Assembly (NCBI GenBank): GCA_002633005.1
Contig: NMRA01000048.1
Coordinates: 874,416-938,415 of the forward strand
Direction of reading: 5' to 3'
Source of the DNA: Phoronis australis
Lineage: Eukaryota; Phoronida; Phoronidae
DNA: 64,000 bases
The notes beneath the pieces were generated by a model that saw nothing but the letters and a program-made list of their open reading frames with translations, did not search any database and had not been told where the DNA came from. Position 1 is the stretch's first letter, and each line of letters opens with the position of its first letter. A program made the position numbers and the translations under genes. Positions 25,101 to 38,600 of this stretch are shown here, one piece after another.

Positions 25101-28100
25101 CTCAACCCAAATGAAAATAAGGTTTTATTCGAAATAGGATCAGAATTTCTTTATAACATTAAATGTGTGAGTGGATAGAATTGTATACATGTGTATGAAA
25201 ATGAATTGTTTACACTCGTAATCATATATCATTGTAATCTTAACATCAGCTTTTTTGATTTATGTATTCATGTATAATAATTGTTTAAAGACTTCTTTGT
25301 ATCTTTTAACCCAGATCTAATGCCTCTTGGCGGTTTCTGGGTTATGTAAACTATGTTCATTGTATTCTGAAGATTTCGTAATTAACATTAAAAAAGCTAC
25401 TGAAGACCCGATATCTGTGCAATTACTGTTTGCAGCCAAATGTTGTGTCATCCATCCCATGAGTGGCATTTCACTTTTTCACACGAGATTTGGACAATTA
25501 TATAATCAGAACTAAATCGACAATCTAGAGACCTGTTGTTCGATTCCCAGTTGGAGCTCCTTATTTTTCTGTGTTTATTTAATATATTTCCCTATTGGCC
25601 AACATCAGCGTCTATATTCACTATAAATTTAACACAGGAAGTGCACGGTCAAACAGTCGTGGTTAAAACGAATACCTGCGTTTTTAGTTACAGTAACGAT
25701 TACACACCGAGACTTCATTTCAGGTACGTACCCTGACACAATCTCCGACAAGGTGGTATTTTCGTGTTGATCCCCGAGCATTTGGGGTTCAGTATAGCAC
25801 ACGCTAGTACGTGGAAATGGTGATGGCAGGAGTAGCCTCCATAGTGAAAGCTTGCCAAATATGTCAAGTATGCCTCCGTCTCGCGCTAGGGAAGAAAAAG
25901 ACAAATTCGATTAGAATTCTTCAAAAATTCACTAACTTTTCACAAATTTCTAAAACAAGCATTTCGAATTTTTTCCTCAGTCCCCTGGCCTTTTCTCAAT
26001 CTAACCGTAACTGGAGGATTATTTTCTGGCTGCAAATGTTTAGCCAAGGTTATGAAAATCGCGTTCCAAGCTCACCTCAGACGTCTCCATCACACTTGCT
26101 CTTATTTGTACCATGCTATTTGCAATTCGGGGTACATCGTTGCGGTAATAGATCTTTTACCACAGCCTCAGAACACTTACCACTTAGTGGAACCGTTGAA
26201 CCCTCTTCACACAACACTGGCCCCGCCCGTTTTTCAGTGCGCTGTTGCCTTTATTAAGAATTTCGAAATACCCCAATTTAAGACGAAAATGGTTTATATT
26301 TACCTGGCTGTATTGGTTCATGTAATTAGGAAATATGGTAGCGTTCCACCCAGCGCTGAGACAAAACTCGGATGTAATCACTTCACATTCGTCGTGTCGT
26401 GGTTTAGCTATAGGTTTGTAAAGTAAAATATTAGAGAGATGAAACAAGTCTCATCTTTTTTTATGTGACACGAATAACGCCTTCATTCAGCTTGTACTTC
26501 ATTGTAATTGAATAATAATTGTGAAAGTGTTTCAGAAACTGGCGAGGATCATTTACTTAATTTACAAATGAAAACTATAGAAATTCCTTGATCTACGTAA
26601 TGAAGTGACTGCTTTATTTTAAAAACAGAATCCCTAAACGTTTCCAGTGTGGGAATTAATCGTGAACTGTCTATGATGCGTAAACATTTTGAACGGTAGA
26701 ACAAAGTGGTTGTTGCCCCTCCACAAACTCTTCCAAATGACCACTTAGATACGGTGGGGAAATGAAGTAAATAGAGATTTTGTAATAGTTCCGAAGGAAG
26801 GTAAACATTTTTAGGACCTCAGACATTCAAATTTGTCAAAGTCTGGGTCCCATCGTCATCACTTTCGCATTTCTTTCAATTGAGAAGGTCGCGTTACCTG
26901 AGGCAGGAGACGAAGGCGTCATTGTTGGCCGAGCTTCATCCCCGGTGGGCGAGTCGCACCAAGTGGTTACGTTGCTGAGACTGTCACACGGGAACAGTTG
27001 GGCGGTGCTTGGGTGTTTTGATAAAACGTGAGAACAATTTCGGTGGACTTCTGCAAGTTGATAATAACTGATGTTTTAGCGAAAGCCTTTTGGTAGGCAC
27101 ATATGAGAGATGACATATACATGAAATTCAATGATTGTGTTTAGAAGTGGTAGTTGTTGCAGCAATGGTTTGCCTTGGCATGATTTCCAATTTTAATAAC
27201 AACACAAAGCGTTATCATGCGTCCACGTTTGCACGACAAATGACAAGCTACTACGAAGACTCCTAACTTTTGCGAAACTACAGTATCATTATTCTGAGAG
27301 AGAGAGGCGAGCACAAAAAAGATAAAATACAGGAAGAACCGCTAAGAGACATTGCACTAATCCGACACATTCCAAAATGAAAAACGTTGTTTCTTTAGTC
27401 AGAACATATCTCCAAATTTCTTAAAGATATATGACTCTTGGAACTTGACAGCGCGTGAAAACATTTCCGTGACCACCCCTAAGAATTGTTGTTTGGGTGG
27501 AGTGAGAACAAATTCGTGACTTAAGTATTTAAAGTGGTCGTTTTTCTTAAAACATACCCAATCATGCATCAATACATTCCAGCCACGATCCTCTGAACAC
27601 CAGTCCCGAACCAGTGTTGCAACTTCTATACCAGCGCCCTTAAATTCCACACGCGCCCCGAAATTGTTACAGCAGTTTTGGTGTTTGCTGGTTTGGGAGT
27701 GGGGTTTTGGGGACCGTAGCTTGGATGTAGTAGCGCGGGATTAGGATCTGTTATAGGAAAAGTGACTTTAAAGACTCAAGTCAGAAATTAGGTGTTACGC
27801 TTCACACAGCTAATTCTGAAAAAATCCAAGACCCTGAGAATGTAATCATAGCATTAAATGCTAGTTAGTGACGTAATTTCTAATATGTGACATACTATTA
27901 ATTATTCAGTAATTTTTAAAGGATTTTATCATTTTTGTGCGTGCAAGTTTGGGGTTACTGTTGGATGGGATAGACTTTTTGAAATTATTAACTTTGACTA
28001 GAGATATAAATCAACAAAATCCAGTGTCTTTGTGATGTTATTGAAAATAAAAAAGACATTATCGTGTTTGACAAATTCGACAATTTTGGGATTGCTGTTT

Positions 28101-31100
28101 TAATTCTGTAGCTTTGATAGGAGCTATGAAACAATAAAATCCGTTATGATGTATCGACTTCACTACAAGCAGCAAATACTCGCCGTTGTCTGCGAGACAT
28201 TCGATGAAATCTGGGTCGGTGTCTTTACCAGTTAAGCTTAAATACCCTGCCAAAGCTAAGTGGGGTTTATCTTAGCTAAAAGAGTGTTTTGCTGTGACGC
28301 GAGTTTCAGGTTCTTATCCGCGCCGGGGCTGATTTCAGAAGAAAGATTTTTCTCAGCCCTCCGTCAGTCGCGCAAACAGAACACCCACCATCCAGAAAAG
28401 AGGTGGCGACGATATCTCGCGCACGAGTGTATATGTGGGCACAAGAAATGTTTAAGAAGGGTTTGGAAAACTTTTAAGTTAAAACGTGAAATCAAACTGT
28501 TCAACGAATTTTGATTTCTAAAGATATTCACCGCTTTTCAATTCTTTGACAACAGGTATAGTTGCAAGTCAGCCAATGAAGGGTACGGTTCGTTTTTTTA
28601 GGATTACAAGTTGGTTCCTAGCAAATCACCGTCAACTTTACCTTCACATGTGTCTTTACACATAGGCCAAGGATAACCGTTTTCATCACATCGCATGACC
28701 AGCATGGAACACAAAGGTAAGTTGCTTTCGAGACAGTCTGCAAACATGGCGAAGAGCATATCGATCGCGTGTGACTGCATTAAAGACCTCTGGATGTCGG
28801 TGTCTGTGATAGTCGACGAGTGGAAGAGTTGGCACTGAGGTATAAGTACAGGCGAGCAAGAGAAAGACGGGGTCCTGAAATTATTGAAAATTCTCTTCTT
28901 TGTTTTGGAATAGACCGTCTTACATTTATTACCTTATCAGACACTGGCGCGATTTATTCACTACACAACATACCACTACAGATATGGAAGATTTTAGTTG
29001 CGGACGCACAATAACAGTCGGTATAGAACAGGGTGGCAAAAACTGTTTGGACAACATCTCTTTTGGACCACATTCGTAATATGCTTTCAGACGTGACGAA
29101 CATTGGCAGGGAAGTTGCGTTTTTTAGGCTGAAAAGTATCAGTTGTACGAGGGCTTGCCATTTTTTCCTAAAGGAACTTTTCATTTTGTTCATGGAGTTT
29201 TCAACAGAGTGAAAGGAAGGCAGCAAGTCTAGTGATGTGTGCACCATCACGCAAAGCCCAATCAAAACTGTTCAATGACTCCTCGTTTATCGCCAGCTAG
29301 GAATAGGCCAGTAAGTATAGGGACATACTAAAGAAAAACTCGCCTTTGACTCGCGAGACTTTGGGAGACAAAAATGATAACGCTACCACGGTCCTAGTAC
29401 CAGTGAGTAGGAATACGGTGGCAATGGGTAGAATTGTAGGTAAGCAACACGTCATCCCAAGTGCGCTATACGTTCCGGTTATTGTTTCGCCTCCCGTGAT
29501 CTTTCAACATAGAATATACAGGATTCGAAGTGTTAAAAACCTCTGTTTCCACACTTTTAATACATTAGCATACCGTTACGATCCTGAAGTGTTGTTTAGT
29601 CTGATTACACTTTCGAATTAAGCATAACATAAAAATGATATTTGTGCTTTATCAATGATCTGGACCTTGGAGTGATGTAGCACCGAGTGTATAAGAAATA
29701 TAAGCAGTGTCACCACAGTGAGACTAAATTTCTGCAAAGGCAATGGGATGAACCCAAAAATCACAGCCTCTTTTGCAATCCTAAATTTGAAGTTTATAGA
29801 CAGTAACGTGACAAGTGATGTCTTATTTTCACTGCTTGTCAAAGATTGAAAAAATCGTCACAGCTTTATCAATAACGCGAAGTCATTCTACATATGCCCT
29901 ACTAGTTTGGGGAACATTATCCATAATGCCTCGGTTCCGCCATTTTCGCCACATTTGGGTGCTGCGAAGGAATGTCGGTTCGAGGAAGTCGGTGTGCGGA
30001 AAATATTCGATAAAATGAAACGCTAGGCGAGGCCGAACCAGGGATTGAAAATTAGCTAATGCACTTGTTGTTTTAAATTAATGTTTTTAAAATATAAAAA
30101 TGAAAGTGACGTAGTCTTCTCGTAAGGAAGGTTTGTCGAAATGATCGGTAGAAACCAATGGGTTTCCAAGCATGTCGACACTTCGACAAAGCTGTTCCAT
30201 ACACCGGTGTCGTTCGCAAAGTTGTACCATTTTCTGGCGAGCGCCTTCTCCAGATGAAAAGTAAAAAGTGCCACAACGTGGTTGAAACCTGTGTGGCCGC
30301 ATTTGCAACAAAGAGCGTCTCACCAATACTAAATTTCCTAATCCAGAAAGGTGAAAATGTCGAGCAACCTCTCCACAACCACACACAGACAATGGAAAGC
30401 CTGTAGCACGCGGCATTAGTCATTCACAAGTAAGTCAATGACAAGCTAACGGCTTATTAGCTGTCCATGATCTATGCTTCCACGATCTCAGTGAGATCTT
30501 ATTACTTGTTCCCAACTGTCATGTTATACCAGGAAGTGGTGGTTTTAATACTTTTGAATGTAAGCTAAATTTTTTAACTACAGAGATTCACTAACATTTG
30601 ACACGCCAGGCCATTTTTCGAAATTTTTTAATTTAACTAAAGCCTTCGAAGTCTGTTCTTCAAAATGCATCATGTGTAACTTTTCGTTCTGCCAAACTTT
30701 TTCAGTTAAAGGAAAATGCAGGACCTATAGCCTTAAACATGACACTGGAATATGTAATTGACTGTAACTTACGTAGGCGTTGACACAAGCGTCCACGTTC
30801 CAGAGGAGGTCGTCCTTGGTCCAGGCGTGCTTGTTCTTCCTGAAGTCATTGCCGTGAGAACTTTTTGTGGTTGTCCTGGCGACGTGCCTGTTCTTCTTGG
30901 GAGAGATGTAGTTGTTCTTCCTGACGTCGTCGCGGTCCATGGACGAGGTGCAGTTGTTCTTTCTGAGGGAGGTGGGCTTTTTCTGCCTGGCGAAGTGCCA
31001 GTTTGTCTTGGATGAGGTGTAGCTGTCCCTCCTGGGCGAGGTGAGACAGTTCTTCCTGGGCGAGGGGTGTCTGTCCTTCCTGGGCGTAGTGGGCGAGGTG

Positions 31101-32644
31101 GGCGTGTTCTTCCTGGGGGAGGGGTGCCTGTCCTTCCTGGGCGAGGTGGGCGTGTCCTTCCTGGTCGAGGGGTGCCTGTCCTTCCTGGGTGAGGTGGACG
31201 TGTGTTTCCTGTTCCTGGGTCAGGTGTATGGGTTCGTCCAGGGGATGGCTGGCTGGTTCGGTAAGATTGTCGCGTTGTTCCTGGCGTCGTCCATGGTTGA
31301 GCAGTCAGCGTTACGCTGTGTGTTCCTCTCGAAGGAGGCCATGTTTTTCCCGGTGTCGTTCTTGCAGTGGTTGATGGTGAGTTATGGGGCCAATGTGTTT
31401 GAGAAAGAGTTGTTGACATTTTTTCGGATGGGTGTTGCGTTGGTGAAGTCGACATTTTTGTTGGCGGTTTTGTTCTCAGGGGCGACGTCATTGGCATAGC
31501 TGTTGGTTGGTTTTTGTTTGCTCTGGTCGTTTTTGTGTTTGATCGGGGTCCTGGAGCTGGTGTCGTGGAGGATTTGCTGGTCGCGACTTAAACATAAAAA
31601 CAATTTGATGTGAAACATCCGCATGGACTTGTGGGTTATCAGGAAAGCATTACCTGATAATGTCTTCCTGGTGGTATGTAAGCCTATGATATCGGTACCA
31701 TTGAATTAAGGCATTACCAGATAATGTCTTCCTGGTGGTATATAAGCCTATGATATCGGTACCATTGAATTAAGATTATGTGGGACCCTAGAAAAATGTC
31801 TAAATTTGGAGAACTTCGCAACGTCATATCTCAAAAACCGTTGATCGGATTCATACAAAACTTTTAGATATTATGTTTTCTGAAACGCTGTTAGAAAATA
31901 TTCCTCTCTCGCATGAGGGGCTATTAAAAATAGGACTTCCATAATCTTTGCGATAATAAACTAAAAAAACTACCAAATAAAATGGAAGAGAAGCGATATA
32001 TTAAGGAAATGTAACAAATGTTTTTTTGATTTTATCTTGAACTTTTAAATCAAATTTGGTCATGATACTGACACTGCTGTTTTGTTTTCAATGTACTTTT
32101 CCTAAGTTTTATTAAAAAGACATAATTTAATTAATGATGGACTGGTAAAAAGTAAAAAATCAAAATTCTGCAAGCTTTCTACTTTCACCGTATACTGTTA
32201 CGGAGTTAAGGTCTACAGTTTTTTAGACATTTCGCCAAAAACTGTTGTCGATGAAGCCCTAGGTAACCGTAAGACTGATCGCTATTGCCGCGCCCGCCTT
32301 GGTTGCGGACATCAAAAGTTTGTTCTTTCAGAATATGGCAAGTGGTATGTGACGTCATTGGTGCATCTCTTACATGCACTTGATTCAAATATTGATGTCA
32401 CCTCCATTTAGCGCACCTAATAATCAACCTGATTCATTTTCAGTTTATCATTCGCATCAATTAAATTTTGATCTGAATAATTTTATTTTTAATAGATACA
32501 GTATCCACTTTCACTTATAATAGCAAACTCAAATTTTAATTACAGCCTTTCTGTGTTTTTTTATATTTTAATTTTTTTATACATTTATTAACAATGAGCA
32601 CATTTACAATAACACAAAAAGACAAGAACAACACAGACACGCGT

Positions 32645-32698
<54 letters not shown>

Positions 32699-35600
32699 GC
32701 ATACCCCACACCTAATCCTCTTCAGTTGAATACTAAGTAAAACAGTTTCAAAATTACACCATCTTTTTGTAGAAATTCTGAAGGCAAATCCTTACGAGCA
32801 CTGTACTTTTCATTCATATAATATTGTTTGATGAAGTTAAAAAATCTTTTTGATCCGAACTTTTGGGTATAAATAAACTGTTTACCCAATAATGAAACAA
32901 TGTTTTTAAAATTTCCTTTTCATCAAAAAAGCCAAAAATAACATTGTTGCAGGAGAGAGTGTCGACTTGCTTTGTTTAAAATTTCATAATTAACTTTTGT
33001 CCAAAATGAATTTACTATTTCACATTCCCAAAATAAGTGTTTCAAAGTCTCTTTCCAGTGTCCACAAAAGGAATAAGTGTCGTCAAAATTATCGTCAAGA
33101 GTCTGAACTGAAGCCACCTAATTCTTGGGTCTCTTGTTGTGTTCCATAGAAGAGAATAATGTTCTTCCCATGAAACATTATTTGCATTTACATTCAATTC
33201 TTTGGCCCACTTTGACTCCGCTTTTGAGACTTCGGAACTGTAATTTAATTGTGTACAAATATGTCAACATCCTCTCACACCACTTTTCAGTTTCATTAAA
33301 ATCTTTGGGATAACAGGACAATACGCATCGAAACGAACAACTCTATCAATACCACATTTCTGTTGGTACATAGGAATTGTTGCTTGTAATTTTGATATCT
33401 GTAGTAATTATCCTTTTTATATTTATTGTAATTGTAATTGTTAATCTGCCTGCATATAATATTATTGATTTGCGGATGTGAGACATGGACTCTCAATAAA
33501 ACATTGGAAAGAAAGATCGAAGCGTTTGAAATGTGGATATTCAGAAGGATCGGAAGAATAGCCTGGACGCAGGAAATGACAAATGAAGACGTGTGCAAAC
33601 AACTAGGTGTCAAACCATCTCTTTTTGTCCACCATCCGAAGTCGTAAATTGAACTTTTTTGGGCACACAGCAAGACACGACAACATACAGAAAGACATAC
33701 TATACGGTCACGTGGAAGGGAAAAGAGCAAGAGGACGACAACGATTAATGTGAAGGGATGACATCAAGACATGGACAAGATCAACGATGACAGAATGCAC
33801 CAGACTGGCAAACAACAGAGAGGGATGGAGGTCCATTTCCCGTCGACCTCAAAGGAGATGACAACCGATGATGACGATGATGATGATTTGCGGACAGTAA
33901 TTGTATCACTTTTTGTTCCATTTCTTAAGTAGAAATAAACAGTAATCTATCAAAAAATTGGTGCGTGACAAAAAAATTCTATTTCCAAAAACTTTAAAGT
34001 GGTCATTGGTGCACACGAACCCAATATTTCAATTTCTCGAAACATCTATCATACAAGTCTTCTGTTTTACCTATTTTCAACTTTATGCTGTTTTTGTCCA
34101 TCGCAAAGCTGCCGAAAGAGGCCAGCCCTTGGTTGTCTTCGTTGATGCGATCTTGAATCACCTCTTTGACTTTAGCGACATCTAGTTGTGGCTCATTGAA
34201 ATGTATGACGTGTAGAACATCAACGCTACCATTCCTGTTAGTAAATAAGTGAAACAGGTTTAGTTTACTTTACTGAACATCGTTATTTCGATACAATCCA
34301 CAGCCACTCGAGCAATTTACTTAGTCATTATGACAAACGTGTGTAACAGTACAAAAGACAAAACAGATATAAGTAATAAATAGAGTACAAATAAAGATGG
34401 CTCAGATAACACAAGAAACCGTGAATGTTATTTCTACGGTGGTATCAGTTAGAAATAACACAATGAAATATATTAATATATAAAATTACACAGAAAAAAT
34501 ATAACGAAAGACTGAAAAAAAATAGAAGCAATATGAACTGAAGCCGATGGACAAAAATGATTCACTTTTAATCACGATCTCTTTAACCCGAATTACGTTC
34601 AATATGTGTTCTGAGAACGTTTTCCACTTATTTTACCTGAATTCGACAACTTCGGTGCTTTTGTATTTATCACGTAAGCCACTGTCTTTGAATGATTCAT
34701 CCATCTGGAATATGTCAAGTTATGTATATTCAGGTATTATTTTAGTCGCCTTGAGACTATGTCCACCCTACGAAATTATCAAACACAACCCAGTGGCGGA
34801 TCTAGGATATCACAAGGGGGGCCCAACATTTTGTCTGTAAACATATGCTCAAAGCACGATTGTAGATGCGCATAGGGAATTTTTCTGTTTTTTCCTCTAA
34901 AAATCAAACATTTTCCTTGATTCCCAAAGCATTATCTAAGAAAAAAGGCAAAAAAAACCCCGAGAAAGTGTCAAACAGGAAAGACTGCAAGTATCACAGA
35001 CTCGAACTCACGACCCGGCAGATTGAGCGCGCGTGCTTTACCACTGCACCACCACGATTTAACTTCTACTTTGTTACTAAGAGACCTACTTGTTTATGGT
35101 CCACAGCGTTTGCGCGCGAAACCCCCTTCTTTTTGTAATGCTTATTACATGTTTAATATTTTGTGCAATCAGTTCGTAACAAATTTGTTGTATTTAAAAT
35201 AGTCTTCAATTGCCCAAAAGATCAAACCCGATTTGTGTTGGCAAAAATGACGCGATTGCTTTGGAAATCATCTTAAGTTTGACAAAGGCAGAATTATGAG
35301 TTTCTGAGTGATTCACTAAGGCTTCGATTAAAATTTGATATCTTTCCAGCAGCTTCTGTTTTTTCATCATCGCTCATATTCCATTTTCTTTAAAAAATGA
35401 AGTAATTTTCTTCACTGCACAGTGGAGCAGACGACGGAAACGAAGTCGTAGTGCCCAGTGCCACTGCCGGTCGCCTGGGATATCGCGGGAGAGCCTATAC
35501 TTAGCCATAGCTTCGTTACGATTGCGCCGTGTTCCGAATTTGACACTTGGAATTGGATCCGAGCCCCCTCCCCCTCCCCCCCCCCTCAAACACTAAAACT

Positions 35601-38600
35601 GCACACATTTAAATCTTGTTTCAGCCGTATAGTTTTAATTACCGGGGTTAATTAATAAACTCAACATTTCCCTACACTCTTGCTGTTTTATTTTTTGCGG
35701 CACTAAAGGGGGGGGNNNNNNNNNNNNNCCCCCCCCCCCCCCCCTAAATCCGCCTATGCAACCTTGAAAGAGCTTTTAATATTTATTTCTCTTAAACCGA
35801 GTTTTATTTAAGTATTAAACAATTCAAATAGTATTTGTTCGAAAACGCCATTTTGTAGGAATCGCATTAGCCAGCCTCCCGTAACGCTAGGACCTAGCTT
35901 AAAAGCAAGACTTTGCGAGATTACGCGAGATATTGCCGTGTATTTTGAATAAGAGCACGTGGCCTTGACTAGCTTTTGGCTAGGTCCTAGCGTAGGTCCT
36001 AGCGTCTACTGAACGCACGCCAGTATTGCAATGATATCAACTCCATGATCACTTTTAATTCCACTTGTCTTCTTCATCAATGTATCCGAGATCTGGGACC
36101 TATTGTATCTAACACTCTAAGACAACCGGGAATACGATTTTTACTCGCACATGGTTTGTGAAGATGGTTGTTAAGTGTGAATATGAACAACCATCAAATG
36201 CGTAAAACCATACGATCCCATAATGCCTTTCCGTTCCGATAATGCATCACATGCGTCATGAACAATGCATCTCTAAAAAGGCGTTCTCTCCGGGATAACG
36301 TTGTGTTAACTGACCGATAACGCGTCGATTATACGCATTGCAACGCATGCATGTCATGAACAATAAAATTCTATGTTGACTTTCTATCCGACATATCGTT
36401 TCATTATCGGTGCTAAAACGCATTGCCGCATCGCAAGGTTTTACGCATGCATGTGTTTTTAGGTTAATGGAAAACGTAGGGACACATTCACGTGCCTACG
36501 ATAGTCTTTGCTACGACTAGGCGTACGATCTTTAATAAAACCTGCCCCAGAGACGCGTTCAGGAACATACATCTTTGGTAAGTACTCGCAAGGCTCCGCC
36601 GTGTATTATCTGGCTGTCGACGGGCGTGGTTCCTTACTGCACCTGTTTTTCTTTCTTTTTTTGATCGAATTTTGACAGTCATCTTTGGCAGAGTGATCAC
36701 ACATTAGGCAATGTTACTGACAAACTCTGCAATGAGCCTGCATAATCTTAATCTAGCTGGGCTGATGACATAGGTGACACTACTGTGACGCGATTTGGAC
36801 CCACAAATAGGAACAGAAATGCACAGAAACATTATTTTGTCAAAACAGTGTCAGGTCTTGGATATTTTTCCTTCCAGGTGACCACGGAGGCATTCTAGCA
36901 CCTGATACAAAATTATGTGTTTGCATGATTCGGTGTGTGCCGGCAACGGTTGCACCCATTGTATGTTCCTGGGGAAATCATAGGGATTAAGGTTGACCAG
37001 GTCAATATACCGATAATAATTTTAAGTGCTTAGAAATTTAAAGCGGTACGTAAAATCTGGCCTATACAGCAATATTTTGAACCCTTGATTCAGTGTTGAA
37101 ATGAAGTGCTTGAGCACACACCTTCGAAGACATTTTGTGTGGGAATTTACAAAGATGTCTACTATTTACTATATGCAAAGTGGCACTTAGATATATCAAA
37201 TTACAAAACATATCTCAAACCTTTGTTCGCATGCGAACCTATCATAACTTCCAACATAATACCATTTGTAAATACAAAATCTTTGCCGGTCATTAGAGCT
37301 TTCCACTTTCTTTAAGTAACTTATTAATGTTAACATTAGGCGTTGGTATAACAGTCCTTCGTTTAAACGTGTAGTGTTGAAAGTCTGACTTTCCATTATG
37401 TGTACACTCTTGAGCTCCTTCCGTTTGAGTGACCACAAGACTTTATTCAGCAACAAATATTTTTAGAACGTCCGTCAGACTGCGGGTGTTAATAAAAGTG
37501 GACAACGATGTAAGCCTATAAAAATTAACTTCTAGAATTTTTCTTGCCTCAAACAATTGTTCGGAATCATGTGACTGTCATTTTAGGTGGAAAATGTTGT
37601 AATGAGATCAACCTTCAAAATCACTTTTTATAGTCTTTAATTGTGACGGTAGACATTTGCGTAAAGAAAAACTTTCCTCGGTCATAAACCTTAAAATAAG
37701 TGGGCAAATTTTCGTGTGAATCTATCCACGCCCAAAAGAAAATTCGTCGTTTGAAACTGTCAAAAGCGTTGGAAATCGAAAGGCCTGAAAATGGCGCTAC
37801 AAAGTTTTGTTGTAAGTATGTTCAGGGAAGTAATCTCAAACAACTCGCGTATTCGGAGCATGAATAAACATGTGTTTAAGGGTATCAATGAGTAGTGAGG
37901 TGTTTCTTTATATACAATATCTGAATGTTACACAAGGATCATCAGTGTACCTTTACGTGACTACGATGTTTCAAGTTCTTTTCTTTTTATTACAAAACGC
38001 GTTTACTTCGACCGTGACATCGCTAATGTGCACACTGACAAGATAATGATAGGTACTTTACCTCTTTGATAAAACTGGTTTCCAGTTCTTTGTAATCCGA
38101 CGAGGTGGGATCTTTTAGCTGGTGCTTGTACGGGATCAACAGCTTCATCGATCCAGAAATAGCGGTCTCTCTTCTTTGAACGTTTTGTTTACTTTCGCCG
38201 GATTTCAAAGGTCCTGGAGTGCTGCTGGCTGAAAATTTTAATTAAAGTTTTAAGATCTTTCGTACAAATTCTGCTAGTCGAGAAACGCCAACGTTTGAAG
38301 ATCTCTTCAGCATAAAATAGTATAAGAAGAGATGTCGTGCTTGTAAAATAGGTACATCTTTTACAACCAAAGTTTTAAGATATAGATAAAAACCCGTATG
38401 TAGATTCGAACCGCAGTTTTTGTAAAATCTCGAACTCTTTTGTTGGGAATCAAATCGGAAAAGGCGTCATCGTTAGTAAGCAGTCAGAAAGGATTCCCTT
38501 TCGTAGGAAAGCCGACGATGAAAAAGTCATCCTTCTCAGCGCTACGTTTCATATATCTCTCTTATGGGAGTATCGCCCCCGTAAACTTCGGCTTCCGGTC

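Noticed and set aside
30065-30233. Candidate exon for the first part of CRD1 (phase 2 in, 0 out)
   Set aside because: The exon at 28642 extends upstream to an acceptor at 28874. That joins the stalk exon in phase and supplies both first CRD Cys, so no extra exon is needed.
31041-31499. Plus-strand Leu/Gly/Val-rich frame
   Set aside because: Antisense shadow of the mucin stalk exon.
34866-35138. Short gene on the plus strand
   Set aside because: It lies wholly inside the TIR element, across its tRNA-like module.
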